From NCBI GenBank assembly GCA_910589415.1, contig OU342630.1, positions 74,334,186 to 74,398,185 of the forward strand: DNA of 64,000 nt. The letters run 5' to 3'. A program made the translations under genes and the position numbers. The notes below the pieces were generated by a model. It was not told where the DNA came from, did no database searches, and worked only from the letters and a program-made list of their open reading frames with translations. This DNA comes from Malachius bipustulatus (Eukaryota > Arthropoda > Insecta > Coleoptera > Melyridae). Shown here one piece after another: positions 12,853-24,000 of this stretch. Every line of letters begins with the position of its first letter. The first letter of the stretch is position 1.

Positions 12853-13948
12853 GTGAGCGATATTTCTACGATAACGTGTGGGTGATGTTTCTACTATCTA
12901 TAATTTATTAGATATCATTAAGTTTGTACAAAAATGAGGACATAATTATTGACTTTTATATAGTTTCGTTTTATTCGGTAAATTACTCAAGTATATATAG
13001 GTACCTAAACTCTAAACTCTACTTTTTTCGTTTGAAGTAGGTATATCTACCCGTCATTACGGATTTTTACTTCACTTCACATACTACCTATATTCAAATA
13101 ATAAATTCTTTTGTATAGTACCTATGTGAATAAAAAGATAGCATTGTAGTGTGCTGATGAGTACAAAAATAGGAGAAACATCGATATCCGTATCTCTACA
13201 GATACGGAAAAAACAACTTGTTTCATATACCGTACAAATTAATATATTTTCAATTCAAATAATGATTTTTTTAATAATGTTAGTAGGTATACCTTATTAT
13301 CAATTATAAAGCAAAAGGTTTATAACAGATAATATCTACATTATGCTCTTATTATCTAGAATCTTGATGTCCTTTAAAATTACTAGGGGTTATAAGAAAA
13401 ATGGCGAACCTAAGATATTGATTTTTAAATTCAAAAAACAAAGAAATCAATTGAGGTTGACCAAGTGGTGGGTATATTAAAAAAAAAGTCAAAATTATAG
13501 CGTCCAGATATATACCCTTGGCAAGTATCTACTAAAGCGTTATTCTTTTTCCAAGCAATTTAATTTATTCCTTCAAAAAACACACTGTATACCTTAAAAT
13601 GTACCTACTTTCATAATCATTATTATGAGGATTTCCTGGATGCCATTAGATGTCTCCTTGTACTTTGTTTGTATTCAATACTCATCGGGCTACTTTATAC
13701 CTTTTACTCGTGCTCCATCAAGAAATTGACCTTAATAATGGTTCAGTCGATATCTAATAATGTTTTTACGGCATGTTTTCATAAATTTTTAATAAGAATA
13801 CTTAGAACCAATATGTACGCAAGGGCTAGGCGTTTTCCGACTTCAACCAACGTTTAGTAACTTAGCAGTAGTCTAGACGCTCAGAAGTGCATTAGATAAT
13901 ATATAGGTATTCTTGACCTGGCCCTGTTCGCGAAGAGATTATTCAAAT
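12853..13948. other. SNMP-to-GPx spacer
   Basis: The SNMP donor GTGAGC at 12853 opens into this region, but no exon coding the expected downstream CD36 residues can be read on the plus strand before the GPx gene. An ATATATAGG TATA-like string near 13899 lies about 50 bp before the GPx start codon and could belong to its promoter. Confidence 0.45.
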
Positions 13949-14455
13949 ATGGGGAACCCAGAAAATTATAAGGACGCAAAATCAATTTACGAATTCAGTG
14001 CGAAAGATATTAAAGGCAATTTAGTTCCGATGGAAAATTACAGAGGCCATGTATGCATAATTGTAAACGTGGCTTCAAATTGCGGTTTTACCGACTCAAA
14101 TTACGAGGAATTAAACGCATTGTATAAAGATTATGCGGAAACAAAGGGTTTGAGAATATTGGCTTTTCCTTGCAACCAGTTTGCTGGTCAAGAACCTGGA
14201 TCGAACGAGGAAATTTGCCAATTTGTCGTCGGTAGAAAAGTCGCATTTGACGTATTTGAGAAAGTCAATGTTAACGGGAGTGATAGTCATCCGTTGTATA
14301 AGTTTTTAAAATTAAAGCAAGGAGGAGTCCTGGGTGATTTCATTAAATGGAACTTCACTAAGTTTATTATCGATAAAAATGGTCAGCCTGTGGAGAGACA
14401 TGGGCCGAATGTAAGCCCCAAGGAGCTCGTCGAATTTCTTGAGAAATATTGGTAA
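13949..14455 (+). CDS. GPx: Glutathione peroxidase (Cys type, thioredoxin-dependent class), 168 aa
   Basis: A single-exon gene for a small GPx that reduces hydroperoxides. The peroxidatic residue is Cys45 in NVASNCGFT (a normal Cys codon, not selenocysteine TGA). The tetrad is completed by Gln81 after FPCNQF, and by Trp134 and Asn135 in KWNFTKF. Cys90 in SNEEICQFV is where thioredoxin-dependent insect GPx enzymes carry the resolving cysteine. Length is normal for a cytosolic monomeric PHGPx/GPx4-like protein, with no signal peptide. The frame is open upstream to an ATG at 13913, but the start at 13949 gives the family's usual N-terminus. It lies 1.1 kb after the last visible SNMP exon on the same strand. 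Lack of introns could mean an old retrocopy, but there is no poly(A) tail, and the second GPx in the window is also intronless in this domain. Confidence 0.93.
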   Translation: MGNPENYKDAKSIYEFSAKDIKGNLVPMENYRGHVCIIVNVASNCGFTDSNYEELNALYKDYAETKGLRILAFPCNQFAGQEPGSNEEICQFVVGRKVAFDVFEKVNVNGSDSHPLYKFLKLKQGGVLGDFIKWNFTKFIIDKNGQPVERHGPNVSPKELVEFLEKYW

Positions 14456-14491
14456 CAGTTTCAATTATTGTGTTAATTATGTAAAATGTTA

Positions 14492-14497
14492 AATAAA
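14492..14497 (+). terminator. Polyadenylation signal of the GPx gene
   Basis: AATAAA lies 37 bp after the GPx stop codon, followed by a T/G-rich stretch at 14508-14530. Confidence 0.6.
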
Positions 14498-15100
14498 GTA
14501 TAACTATTTCATTGTGACTTGTTTATCATTTCACTTGATTAATTATTGTACGTTTCCATATTTTGACCTAAAATTTACTTTAGTTCTGCCCTCCGTTTTC
14601 TCTACTGATTTTAAATGGGAATCGTACATCAACGCCAATTTTAAATGACAATCTTAAAATGTATATTCAGAGCTTCCTGTTTAAAAAAGTGCGTTTTTTA
14701 CAATACCTATCTCATGAACTGTTTATTCTACATTATTATGTTTCAAGAAATTATGTTCAATAATTTTTTTTTTGCATCTTGGTGACTCATAGTTTTATAC
14801 TTACAAAATAGGGCTTACAGTTGCATGTCATCATTTAAAAAGAATTTAGTTTGGATTTTAAAATTTTTTATTTTTTATGGGTTGACTTTCGCTTTCAAGA
14901 TATTTTTTTGGTTGTAAATGTGTTAAGTTCAACTAAAAGTTGAAGATAACAGTTTGTTTATTTATTAGTGTATTTTTTAACAAAAAAATACACTATTGAG
15001 GACGACATCACTTTTCGAAAATCACCCAAACTCATCAAATGTCCACCGATCATGACCCCCAGATCACGAAAAAGTGGTTTTCCAAAATTCACCTGCCCAC

Positions 15101-15150
15101 GATATATATATATATATTTATATATATATTTATATATATATTTATTTATT
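15101..15150. repeat. (TA)n/(TTTA)n microsatellite in element X copy 1
   Basis: An alternating TA tract with TTTA interruptions. It is the paralogous empty site for the 18-kb satellite inserted in the matching tract of copy 2. Confidence 0.85.
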
Positions 15151-16082
15151 TCTCCAAAATCACGATTTTTCGATTTTAAAAACGCTCCTGTAGCTTTATC
15201 TTTCAAGATTAGTGAACGAAATTTTGGATTCTTGTAAAGCTTGGGAATGACTTTAGATTTTCGTTGAAAAAAAATCCAAAAGTCACGTTACTTCTACAGG
15301 GTGTCCTTTCAAAGTTCCCCAAATCCGGTCCTTGAGGCACGGTTTCTGGCCGCAGTTTTCAATCTAGGGGGCTGAAATTTTTGTGAGAGTAAGATGTCCA
15401 CAAGGAGTGGTCTGGTATTGCACTTGAGCAAAATCGGCCGAGCCGTTTCAAAATGGCGGCCATTTGAATTTTTGGAACATTAACGGAAAATTGACAATTT
15501 TTTGAACCATTGTATGAGCAAGATGGCAAAAAAACTTTGAAATCAAATTAACAGGATTTGAAGAAAATTATTGGAAGTTTGAGTTAATGCAATAAAATTA
15601 GCATATTTTCCATTAATAAGCCAGTGTCGTGGGTAGGAAAAAGGGTGAAAATGTGTCAATTCTATAACCGTTTATGAGTCCATTTTTGAAGAAGTTGAAC
15701 CGAAATTTTCCATTTTTTTTTGCTTTAACATATAATTTGATGTCTTAGCTTCAATTCGCCCCAATTAATGTAGCACTTTAAACGAAAGATAAAAAAGTTT
15801 TTCGCTTGTGCAAAATTAGCTTACACTTATATAAAATTATTAAATCGATGAAATGGTTCGCAATTTCTTTTTTATTTTTTTTCACATTCAATTATGAATG
15901 GTTCTGAAAATTAGAAGAGCAATCGCAACGACAATTAAATCACCTACATGCAGGTGAAAAAAGTATTCAAATTGGTTTTTTAATAACTAAGATATGACCA
16001 GTTTAAAAAATAAAATGAGTAGATGTAGGTACCTGACGTACTACATATATCTACCCCATCATCACTACAAATTCGAAACGCA

Positions 16083-16150
16083 CCGTGTGGCTCAGTTTGT
16101 TACATCCTTGACTAGCTAACTGTTGGAGCGGGTTCGCATCCACGAGAGGA
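16083..16150 (+). repeat. tRNA-like segment inside element X copy 1
   Basis: A-box-like TGTGGCTCAGTTTGTTA (from about 16086) and B-box-like GGGTTCGCATCC (16130-16141) are spaced as in a tRNA or tRNA-derived SINE. I see no equivalent in copy 2 of element X, so it may be a separate insertion. The acceptor stem is poor. Confidence 0.4.
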
Positions 16151-16307
16151 TCATTCTTTTTTTTTTGTAGGTAGGTGGAGTTTTCCCAAAAAAAAATCGG
16201 ATTATTTTTCATTAAATTCATTATAAAAAAAAAATAGGAAGAAAATATTTATTATTGAATCGCATAAAAATACACTATTTCTGCGATTGATGCGCAAGAA
16301 GGTTTTT

Positions 16308-17169
16308 TCTTCTCTTGACATGTAGAAAGGGTTTATCTTCGTACAAATTAAAGCTCCAATTTTGCAGTTTAAAAAAAAAGAAAGTGTTAAAAAATTTGCC
16401 AGCTATATTTACGAAACCAGTGGAAGCTAAAACTTCCAAAAAATATGTATTAATAGGTAGCCTCGAAATTGACTTTCATCAAAAATATAATAATATTTTA
16501 TTAATTCTGTAGGTTTGCAGAAAATGTTTAAAAACGCACATTGGCCCCTTTTATTTAGGAAATTGATGAAGCTAAAATTTTGAAAAACTTGTGCTGCTGG
16601 AGAAAAATACTTTTTTCTCAAGTAGAAACATTATTATTATTTTATTCTCCTTACCTAATCTCAGAAATCATTTGAAAGCGCTTCTCTTGATTACAAAAAA
16701 ATCATATGATTTTTAGTTTTACAGCTGCTCACGCATCACATTTCGAGAAAATTTTCATTTCTATTTTATTTCCAAAACTATATTGAATCTAAATAAAAAA
16801 AAAAAACTTGAGATACGATAGAATATTTCATGAAATCTACTGAAATTTCAATTTTTTCTAAAGTTGAAAGATAGATATGAATCATTTCATTCATTGGAAA
16901 CGGTTTCTCTTATGTATGGATATCAACATCGTTTAAAAAAAAGTTTTCTACTTTCATGCAGAGATATTGCACCAGAAATTAGGTACTAGAGATTGAGGTA
17001 GATTTAATTTACAGGAAAACTATTACATGAGTCATAAAAATTTTGTTTTTAATTTAAATTTTTTAAGTACAAATATAGGTAGGTAAGTATCGCTATAATA
17101 GGTACCTAACTCAAAACAATCGAAATAAGTAAATAAACAAAGACTGGCCAAACAAATATTATAATAATA
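16308..17169. other. AT-rich spacer without recognised gene
   Basis: Mostly A/T-rich sequence with short homopolymer runs. The small ORFs on both strands carry no recognisable motif. Confidence 0.5.
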
Positions 17170-17766
17170 TACAGGTGTCCCAGTTTTTTGTCAGCAAAAT
17201 TAATATTTAGATAGTAAATTTTCTTCTGAGTAAAAAGTTTCTATAAAATTAGTATTTTTTCAACTCCTAAACATGTTACAGCTGTTCTTATACAAGGTGT
17301 TTCTAAATGGAGTACCATAAATTGGAGGACTTGTAGATAAAGTTAAAAAAATACGAAAATGTAGGAAAATTTTTTTTCGAAAAGGCTTTATTGATGAGAT
17401 ACAGGGTGTTAAAGAGTAGACCGACAGACCACTCTTTTGTTAATATTTGTTGAAACAATAACCCAACTGAGACAATTTTTTGTGTGTAACAACAAGTTAT
17501 AAAGAGCAATAATCAGACAAATTTTCGGTTTATTTCAATAAGCCAGTGGCGTAGAAACAGGGGTCGTTTGACACTTTTCACTCTTTAAAAAAGTAAGGGC
17601 TAGGTTTTTTGATGTCTCATTACTTTTTTCTGAATCAACGGTCTTTTTACAATAAAAAAGCCATACTTGTTTAATTTGCCCAGAGGCGTCCGTTTTTGAG
17701 ATATTTGCAATATTGTGTAAAAGAAAAAAAAACGCATTTGAACGATTATCAAATCAACCAAAAATA

Positions 17767-17835
17767 ATGTTTTCGTTGGAGCAGCGTTTAAATGCATGTG
17801 TACGTGCAAACGGAGGACACTTCGAGCAATATTAG
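17767..17835 (+). pseudogene. C-terminal remnant of a Tc1/mariner-like transposase
   Basis: Twenty-two codons ending at a stop read LEQRLNACVRANGGHFEQY. The pattern (R-x-x-x-C-x-x-x-GGHFE near the stop) is the usual C-terminus of insect transposases of this superfamily. Only the tail remains, placed just inside the left arm as in an intact element. Confidence 0.6.
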
Positions 17836-18059
17836 ATAATCATTAGGTAATTTTATGTTAGGTATGTTTTGTTCAATTATGTTTTGTTATGTGTTGAATA
17901 GTTTTCTTGACAATAAATATTATTAGTGTATTTTTTAACAAAAAAATACACTATCGAGGACGACATCACTTTTCGAAAATCACCCAAACTCATCAAATGT
18001 CCACCGATCATGACCCCCAGATCACGAAAAAGTGGTTTTCCAAAATTCACCTGCCCACG

Positions 18060-18085
18060 ATATATATATATATATATATATATAT
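18060..18085. repeat. (TA)n tract, left border of the satellite
   Basis: A pure TA dinucleotide run directly abutting the first satellite monomer. The matching (AT)n run is at 36080-36096. Confidence 0.9.
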
Positions 18086-21000
18086 AATGATGATGTTAAT
18101 GAGCGCAAAGAATTAAAAATTCAAAATAAAATTTAACGGGCATATCGCTCTAACCTAGGGCTTCCTGAGGCAGACCTGACACACAGAGCCATCCAGTCAT
18201 CTCGAAGCTGCAGACAACGTTGTTTCGGTCTCTTAGACCTCATCAGTACAGCACATCGAGAAATAACTAGAGGATGCATGCCAGGCCAGCACAGGAAGCC
18301 AACTATATGAATAAAGAGGTGACACGGAACTCCGTGACCTCAATAGTTGGTTGCCATCTACCGACGGAGACAAGAACTAAACGGCAGCACGCTACCAGCT
18401 TTGTGTCCATCAGGAATAGGCAGCCCACAGTTCGGGGCATTACCATCCGTCGGGCGGTGCTGGTTAGCTACCGATAGATGTCTCTCGCCAAAGCCCATGG
18501 TTATTACAATAATAATGATGATGTTAATGAGCGCAAAGAATTAAAAATTCAAAATAAAATTTAACGGGCATATCGCTCTAACCTAGGGCTTCCTGAGGCA
18601 GACCTGACACACAGAGCCATCCAGTCATCTCGAAGCTGCAGACAACGTTGTTTCGGTCTCTTAGACCTCATCAGTACAGCACATCGAGAAATAACTAGAG
18701 GATGCATGCCAGGCCAGCACAGGAAGCCAACTATATGAATAAAGAGGTGACACGGAACTCCGTGACCTCAATAGTTGGTTGCCATCTACCGACGGAGACA
18801 AGAACTAAACGGCAGCACGCTACCAGCTTTGTGTCCATCAGGAATAGGCAGCCCACAATTCGGGGCATTACCATCCGTCGGGCGGTGCTGGTTAGCTACC
18901 GATAGATGTCTCTCGCCAAAGCCCATGGTTATTACAATAATAATGATGATGTTAATGAGCGCAAAGAATTAAAAATTCAAAATAAAATTTAACGGGCATA
19001 TCGCTCTAACCTAGGGCTTCCTGAGGCAGACCTGACACACAGAGCCATCCAGTCATCTCGAAGCTGCAGACAACGTTGTTTCGGTCTCTTAGACCTCATC
19101 AGTACAGCACATCGAGAAATAACTAGAGGATGCATGCCAGGCCAGCACAGGAAGCCAACTATATGAATAAAGAGGTGACACGGAACTCCGTGACCTCAAT
19201 AGTTGGTTGCCATCTACCGACGGAGACAAGAACTAAACGGCAGCACGCTACCAGCTTTGTGTCCATCAGGAATAGGCAGCCCACAATTCGGGGCATTACC
19301 ATCCGTCGGGCGGTGCTGGTTAGCTACCGATAGATGTCTCTCGCCAAAGCCCATGGTTATTACAATAATAATGATGATGTTAATGAGCGCAAAGAATTAA
19401 AAATTCAAAATAAAATTTAACGGGCATATCGCTCTAACCTAGGGCTTCCTGAGGCAGACCTGACACACAGAGCCATCCAGTCATCTCGAAGCTGCAGACA
19501 ACGTTGTTTCGGTCTCTTAGACCTCATCAGTACAGCACATCGAGAAATAACTAGAGGATGCATGCCAGGCCAGCACAGGAAGCCAACTATATGAATAAAG
19601 AGGTGACACGGAACTCCGTGACCTCAATAGTTGGTTGCCATCTACCGACGGAGACAAGAACTAAACGGCAGCACGCTACCAGCTTTGTGTCCATCAGGAA
19701 TAGGCAGCCCACAATTCGGGGCATTACCATCCGTCGGGCGGTGCTGGTTAGCTACCGATAGATGTCTCTCGCCAAAGCCCATGGTTATTACAATAATAAT
19801 GATGATGTTAATGAGCGCAAAGAATTAAAAATTCAAAATAAAATTTAACGGGCATATCGCTCTAACCTAGGGCTTCCTGAGGCAGACCTGACACACAGAG
19901 CCATCCAGTCATCTCGAAGCTGCAGACAACGTTGTTTCGGTCTCTTAGACCTCATCAGTACAGCACATCGAGAAATAACTAGAGGATGCATGCCAGGCCA
20001 GCACAGGAAGCCAACTATATGAATAAAGAGGTGACACGGAACTCCGTGACCTCAATAGTTGGTTGCCATCTACCGACGGAGACAAGAACTAAACGGCAGC
20101 ACGCTACCAGCTTTGTGTCCATCAGGAATAGGCAGCCCACAATTCGGGGCATTACCATCCGTCGGGCGGTGCTGGTTAGCTACCGATAGATGTCTCTCGC
20201 CAAAGCCCATGGTTATTACAATAATAATGATGATGTTAATGAGCGCAAAGAATTAAAAATTCAAAATAAAATTTAACGGGCATATCGCTCTAACCTAGGG
20301 CTTCCTGAGGCAGACCTGACACACAGAGCCATCCAGTCATCTCGAAGCTGCAGACAACGTTGTTTCGGTCTCTTAGACCTCATCAGTACAGCACATCGAG
20401 AAATAACTAGAGGATGCATGCCAGGCCAGCACAGGAAGCCAACTATATGAATAAAGAGGTGACACGGAACTCCGTGACCTCAATAGTTGGTTGCCATCTA
20501 CCGACGGAGACAAGAACTAAACGGCAGCACGCTACCAGCTTTGTGTCCATCAGGAATAGGCAGCCCACAATTCGGGGCATTACCATCCGTCGGGCGGTGC
20601 TGGTTAGCTACCGATAGATGTCTCTCGCCAAAGCCCATGGTTATTACAATAATAATGATGATGTTAATGAGCGCAAAGAATTAAAAATTCAAAATAAAAT
20701 TTAACGGGCATATCGCTCTAACCTAGGGCTTCCTGAGGCAGACCTGACACACAGAGCCATCCAGTCATCTCGAAGCTGCAGACAACGTTGTTTCGGTCTC
20801 TTAGACCTCATCAGTACAGCACATCGAGAAATAACTAGAGGATGCATGCCAGGCCAGCACAGGAAGCCAACTATATGAATAAAGAGGTGACACGGAACTC
20901 CGTGACCTCAATAGTTGGTTGCCATCTACCGACGGAGACAAGAACTAAACGGCAGCACGCTACCAGCTTTGTGTCCATCAGGAATAGGCAGCCCACAATT

Positions 21001-24000
21001 CGGGGCATTACCATCCGTCGGGCGGTGCTGGTTAGCTACCGATAGATGTCTCTCGCCAAAGCCCATGGTTATTACAATAATAATGATGATGTTAATGAGC
21101 GCAAAGAATTAAAAATTCAAAATAAAATTTAACGGGCATATCGCTCTAACCTAGGGCTTCCTGAGGCAGACCTGACACACAGAGCCATCCAGTCATCTCG
21201 AAGCTGCAGACAACGTTGTTTCGGTCTCTTAGACCTCATCAGTACAGCACATCGAGAAATAACTAGAGGATGCATGCCAGGCCAGCACAGGAAGCCAACT
21301 ATATGAATAAAGAGGTGACACGGAACTCCGTGACCTCAATAGTTGGTTGCCATCTACCGACGGAGACAAGAACTAAACGGCAGCACGCTACCAGCTTTGT
21401 GTCCATCAGGAATAGGCAGCCCACAATTCGGGGCATTACCATCCGTCGGGCGGTGCTGGTTAGCTACCGATAGATGTCTCTCGCCAAAGCCCATGGTTAT
21501 TACAATAATAATGATGATGTTAATGAGCGCAAAGAATTAAAAATTCAAAATAAAATTTAACGGGCATATCGCTCTAACCTAGGGCTTCCTGAGGCAGACC
21601 TGACACACAGAGCCATCCAGTCATCTCGAAGCTGCAGACAACGTTGTTTCGGTCTCTTAGACCTCATCAGTACAGCACATCGAGAAATAACTAGAGGATG
21701 CATGCCAGGCCAGCACAGGAAGCCAACTATATGAATAAAGAGGTGACACGGAACTCCGTGACCTCAATAGTTGGTTGCCATCTACCGACGGAGACAAGAA
21801 CTAAACGGCAGCACGCTACCAGCTTTGTGTCCATCAGGAATAGGCAGCCCACAATTCGGGGCATTACCATCCGTCGGGCGGTGCTGGTTAGCTACCGATA
21901 GATGTCTCTCGCCAAAGCCCATGGTTATTACAATAATAATGATGATGTTAATGAGCGCAAAGAATTAAAAATTCAAAATAAAATTTAACGGGCATATCGC
22001 TCTAACCTAGGGCTTCCTGAGGCAGACCTGACACACAGAGCCATCCAGTCATCTCGAAGCTGCAGACAACGTTGTTTCGGTCTCTTAGACCTCATCAGTA
22101 CAGCACATCGAGAAATAACTAGAGGATGCATGCCAGGCCAGCACAGGAAGCCAACTATATGAATAAAGAGGTGACACGGAACTCCGTGACCTCAATAGTT
22201 GGTTGCCATCTACCGACGGAGACAAGAACTAAACGGCAGCACGCTACCAGCTTTGTGTCCATCAGGAATAGGCAGCCCACAATTCGGGGCATTACCATCC
22301 GTCGGGCGGTGCTGGTTAGCTACCGATAGATGTCTCTCGCCAAAGCCCATGGTTATTACAATAATAATGATGATGTTAATGAGCGCAAAGAATTAAAAAT
22401 TCAAAATAAAATTTAACGGGCATATCGCTCTAACCTAGGGCTTCCTGAGGCAGACCTGACACACAGAGCCATCCAGTCATCTCGAAGCTGCAGACAACGT
22501 TGTTTCGGTCTCTTAGACCTCATCAGTACAGCACATCGAGAAATAACTAGAGGATGCATGCCAGGCCAGCACAGGAAGCCAACTATATGAATAAAGAGGT
22601 GACACGGAACTCCGTGACCTCAATAGTTGGTTGCCATCTACCGACGGAGACAAGAACTAAACGGCAGCACGCTACCAGCTTTGTGTCCATCAGGAATAGG
22701 CAGCCCACAATTCGGGGCATTACCATCCGTCGGGCGGTGCTGGTTAGCTACCGATAGATGTCTCTCGCCAAAGCCCATGGTTATTACAATAATAATGATG
22801 ATGTTAATGAGCGCAAAGAATTAAAAATTCAAAATAAAATTTAACGGGCATATCGCTCTAACCTAGGGCTTCCTGAGGCAGACCTGACACACAGAGCCAT
22901 CCAGTCATCTCGAAGCTGCAGACAACGTTGTTTCGGTCTCTTAGACCTCATCAGTACAGCACATCGAGAAATAACTAGAGGATGCATGCCAGGCCAGCAC
23001 AGGAAGCCAACTATATGAATAAAGAGGTGACACGGAACTCCGTGACCTCAATAGTTGGTTGCCATCTACCGACGGAGACAAGAACTAAACGGCAGCACGC
23101 TACCAGCTTTGTGTCCATCAGGAATAGGCAGCCCACAATTCGGGGCATTACCATCCGTCGGGCGGTGCTGGTTAGCTACCGATAGATGTCTCTCGCCAAA
23201 GCCCATGGTTATTACAATAATAATGATGATGTTAATGAGCGCAAAGAATTAAAAATTCAAAATAAAATTTAACGGGCATATCGCTCTAACCTAGGGCTTC
23301 CTGAGGCAGACCTGACACACAGAGCCATCCAGTCATCTCGAAGCTGCAGACAACGTTGTTTCGGTCTCTTAGACCTCATCAGTACAGCACATCGAGAAAT
23401 AACTAGAGGATGCATGCCAGGCCAGCACAGGAAGCCAACTATATGAATAAAGAGGTGACACGGAACTCCGTGACCTCAATAGTTGGTTGCCATCTACCGA
23501 CGGAGACAAGAACTAAACGGCAGCACGCTACCAGCTTTGTGTCCATCAGGAATAGGCAGCCCACAATTCGGGGCATTACCATCCGTCGGGCGGTGCTGGT
23601 TAGCTACCGATAGATGTCTCTCGCCAAAGCCCATGGTTATTACAATAATAATGATGATGTTAATGAGCGCAAAGAATTAAAAATTCAAAATAAAATTTAA
23701 CGGGCATATCGCTCTAACCTAGGGCTTCCTGAGGCAGACCTGACACACAGAGCCATCCAGTCATCTCGAAGCTGCAGACAACGTTGTTTCGGTCTCTTAG
23801 ACCTCATCAGTACAGCACATCGAGAAATAACTAGAGGATGCATGCCAGGCCAGCACAGGAAGCCAACTATATGAATAAAGAGGTGACACGGAACTCCGTG
23901 ACCTCAATAGTTGGTTGCCATCTACCGACGGAGACAAGAACTAAACGGCAGCACGCTACCAGCTTTGTGTCCATCAGGAATAGGCAGCCCACAATTCGGG

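Larger units (their letters stand above)
14967..16307. mobile_element. Element X, copy 1 (unclassified non-autonomous element)
   Basis: It starts AGTGTATTTTTTAAC, which folds back at once on a following ATACACT, and ends with AAAAATACACT plus a short tail reading TTCTGCGATTGATGCGCAAG and GGTTTTT. Both ends are shared with copy 2 at 17925-37909, while the flanks differ, so these are element borders. A (TA)n-rich tract lies at 15101-15150. Element classes with short terminal inverted repeats and internal repeats, such as Helentron-like or MITE families, are possible. No protein is encoded, and the tract here lacks the satellite found in copy 2. Confidence 0.6.

Noticed and set aside
13913..13948. 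Upstream in-frame ATG for the first GPx
   Set aside because: It would add 12 residues unlike the family; the ATG at 13949 gives the usual N-terminus.
14080..14085. Selenocysteine GPx
   Set aside because: The catalytic codon is TGC (Cys) in both GPx genes, so no recoding is required.
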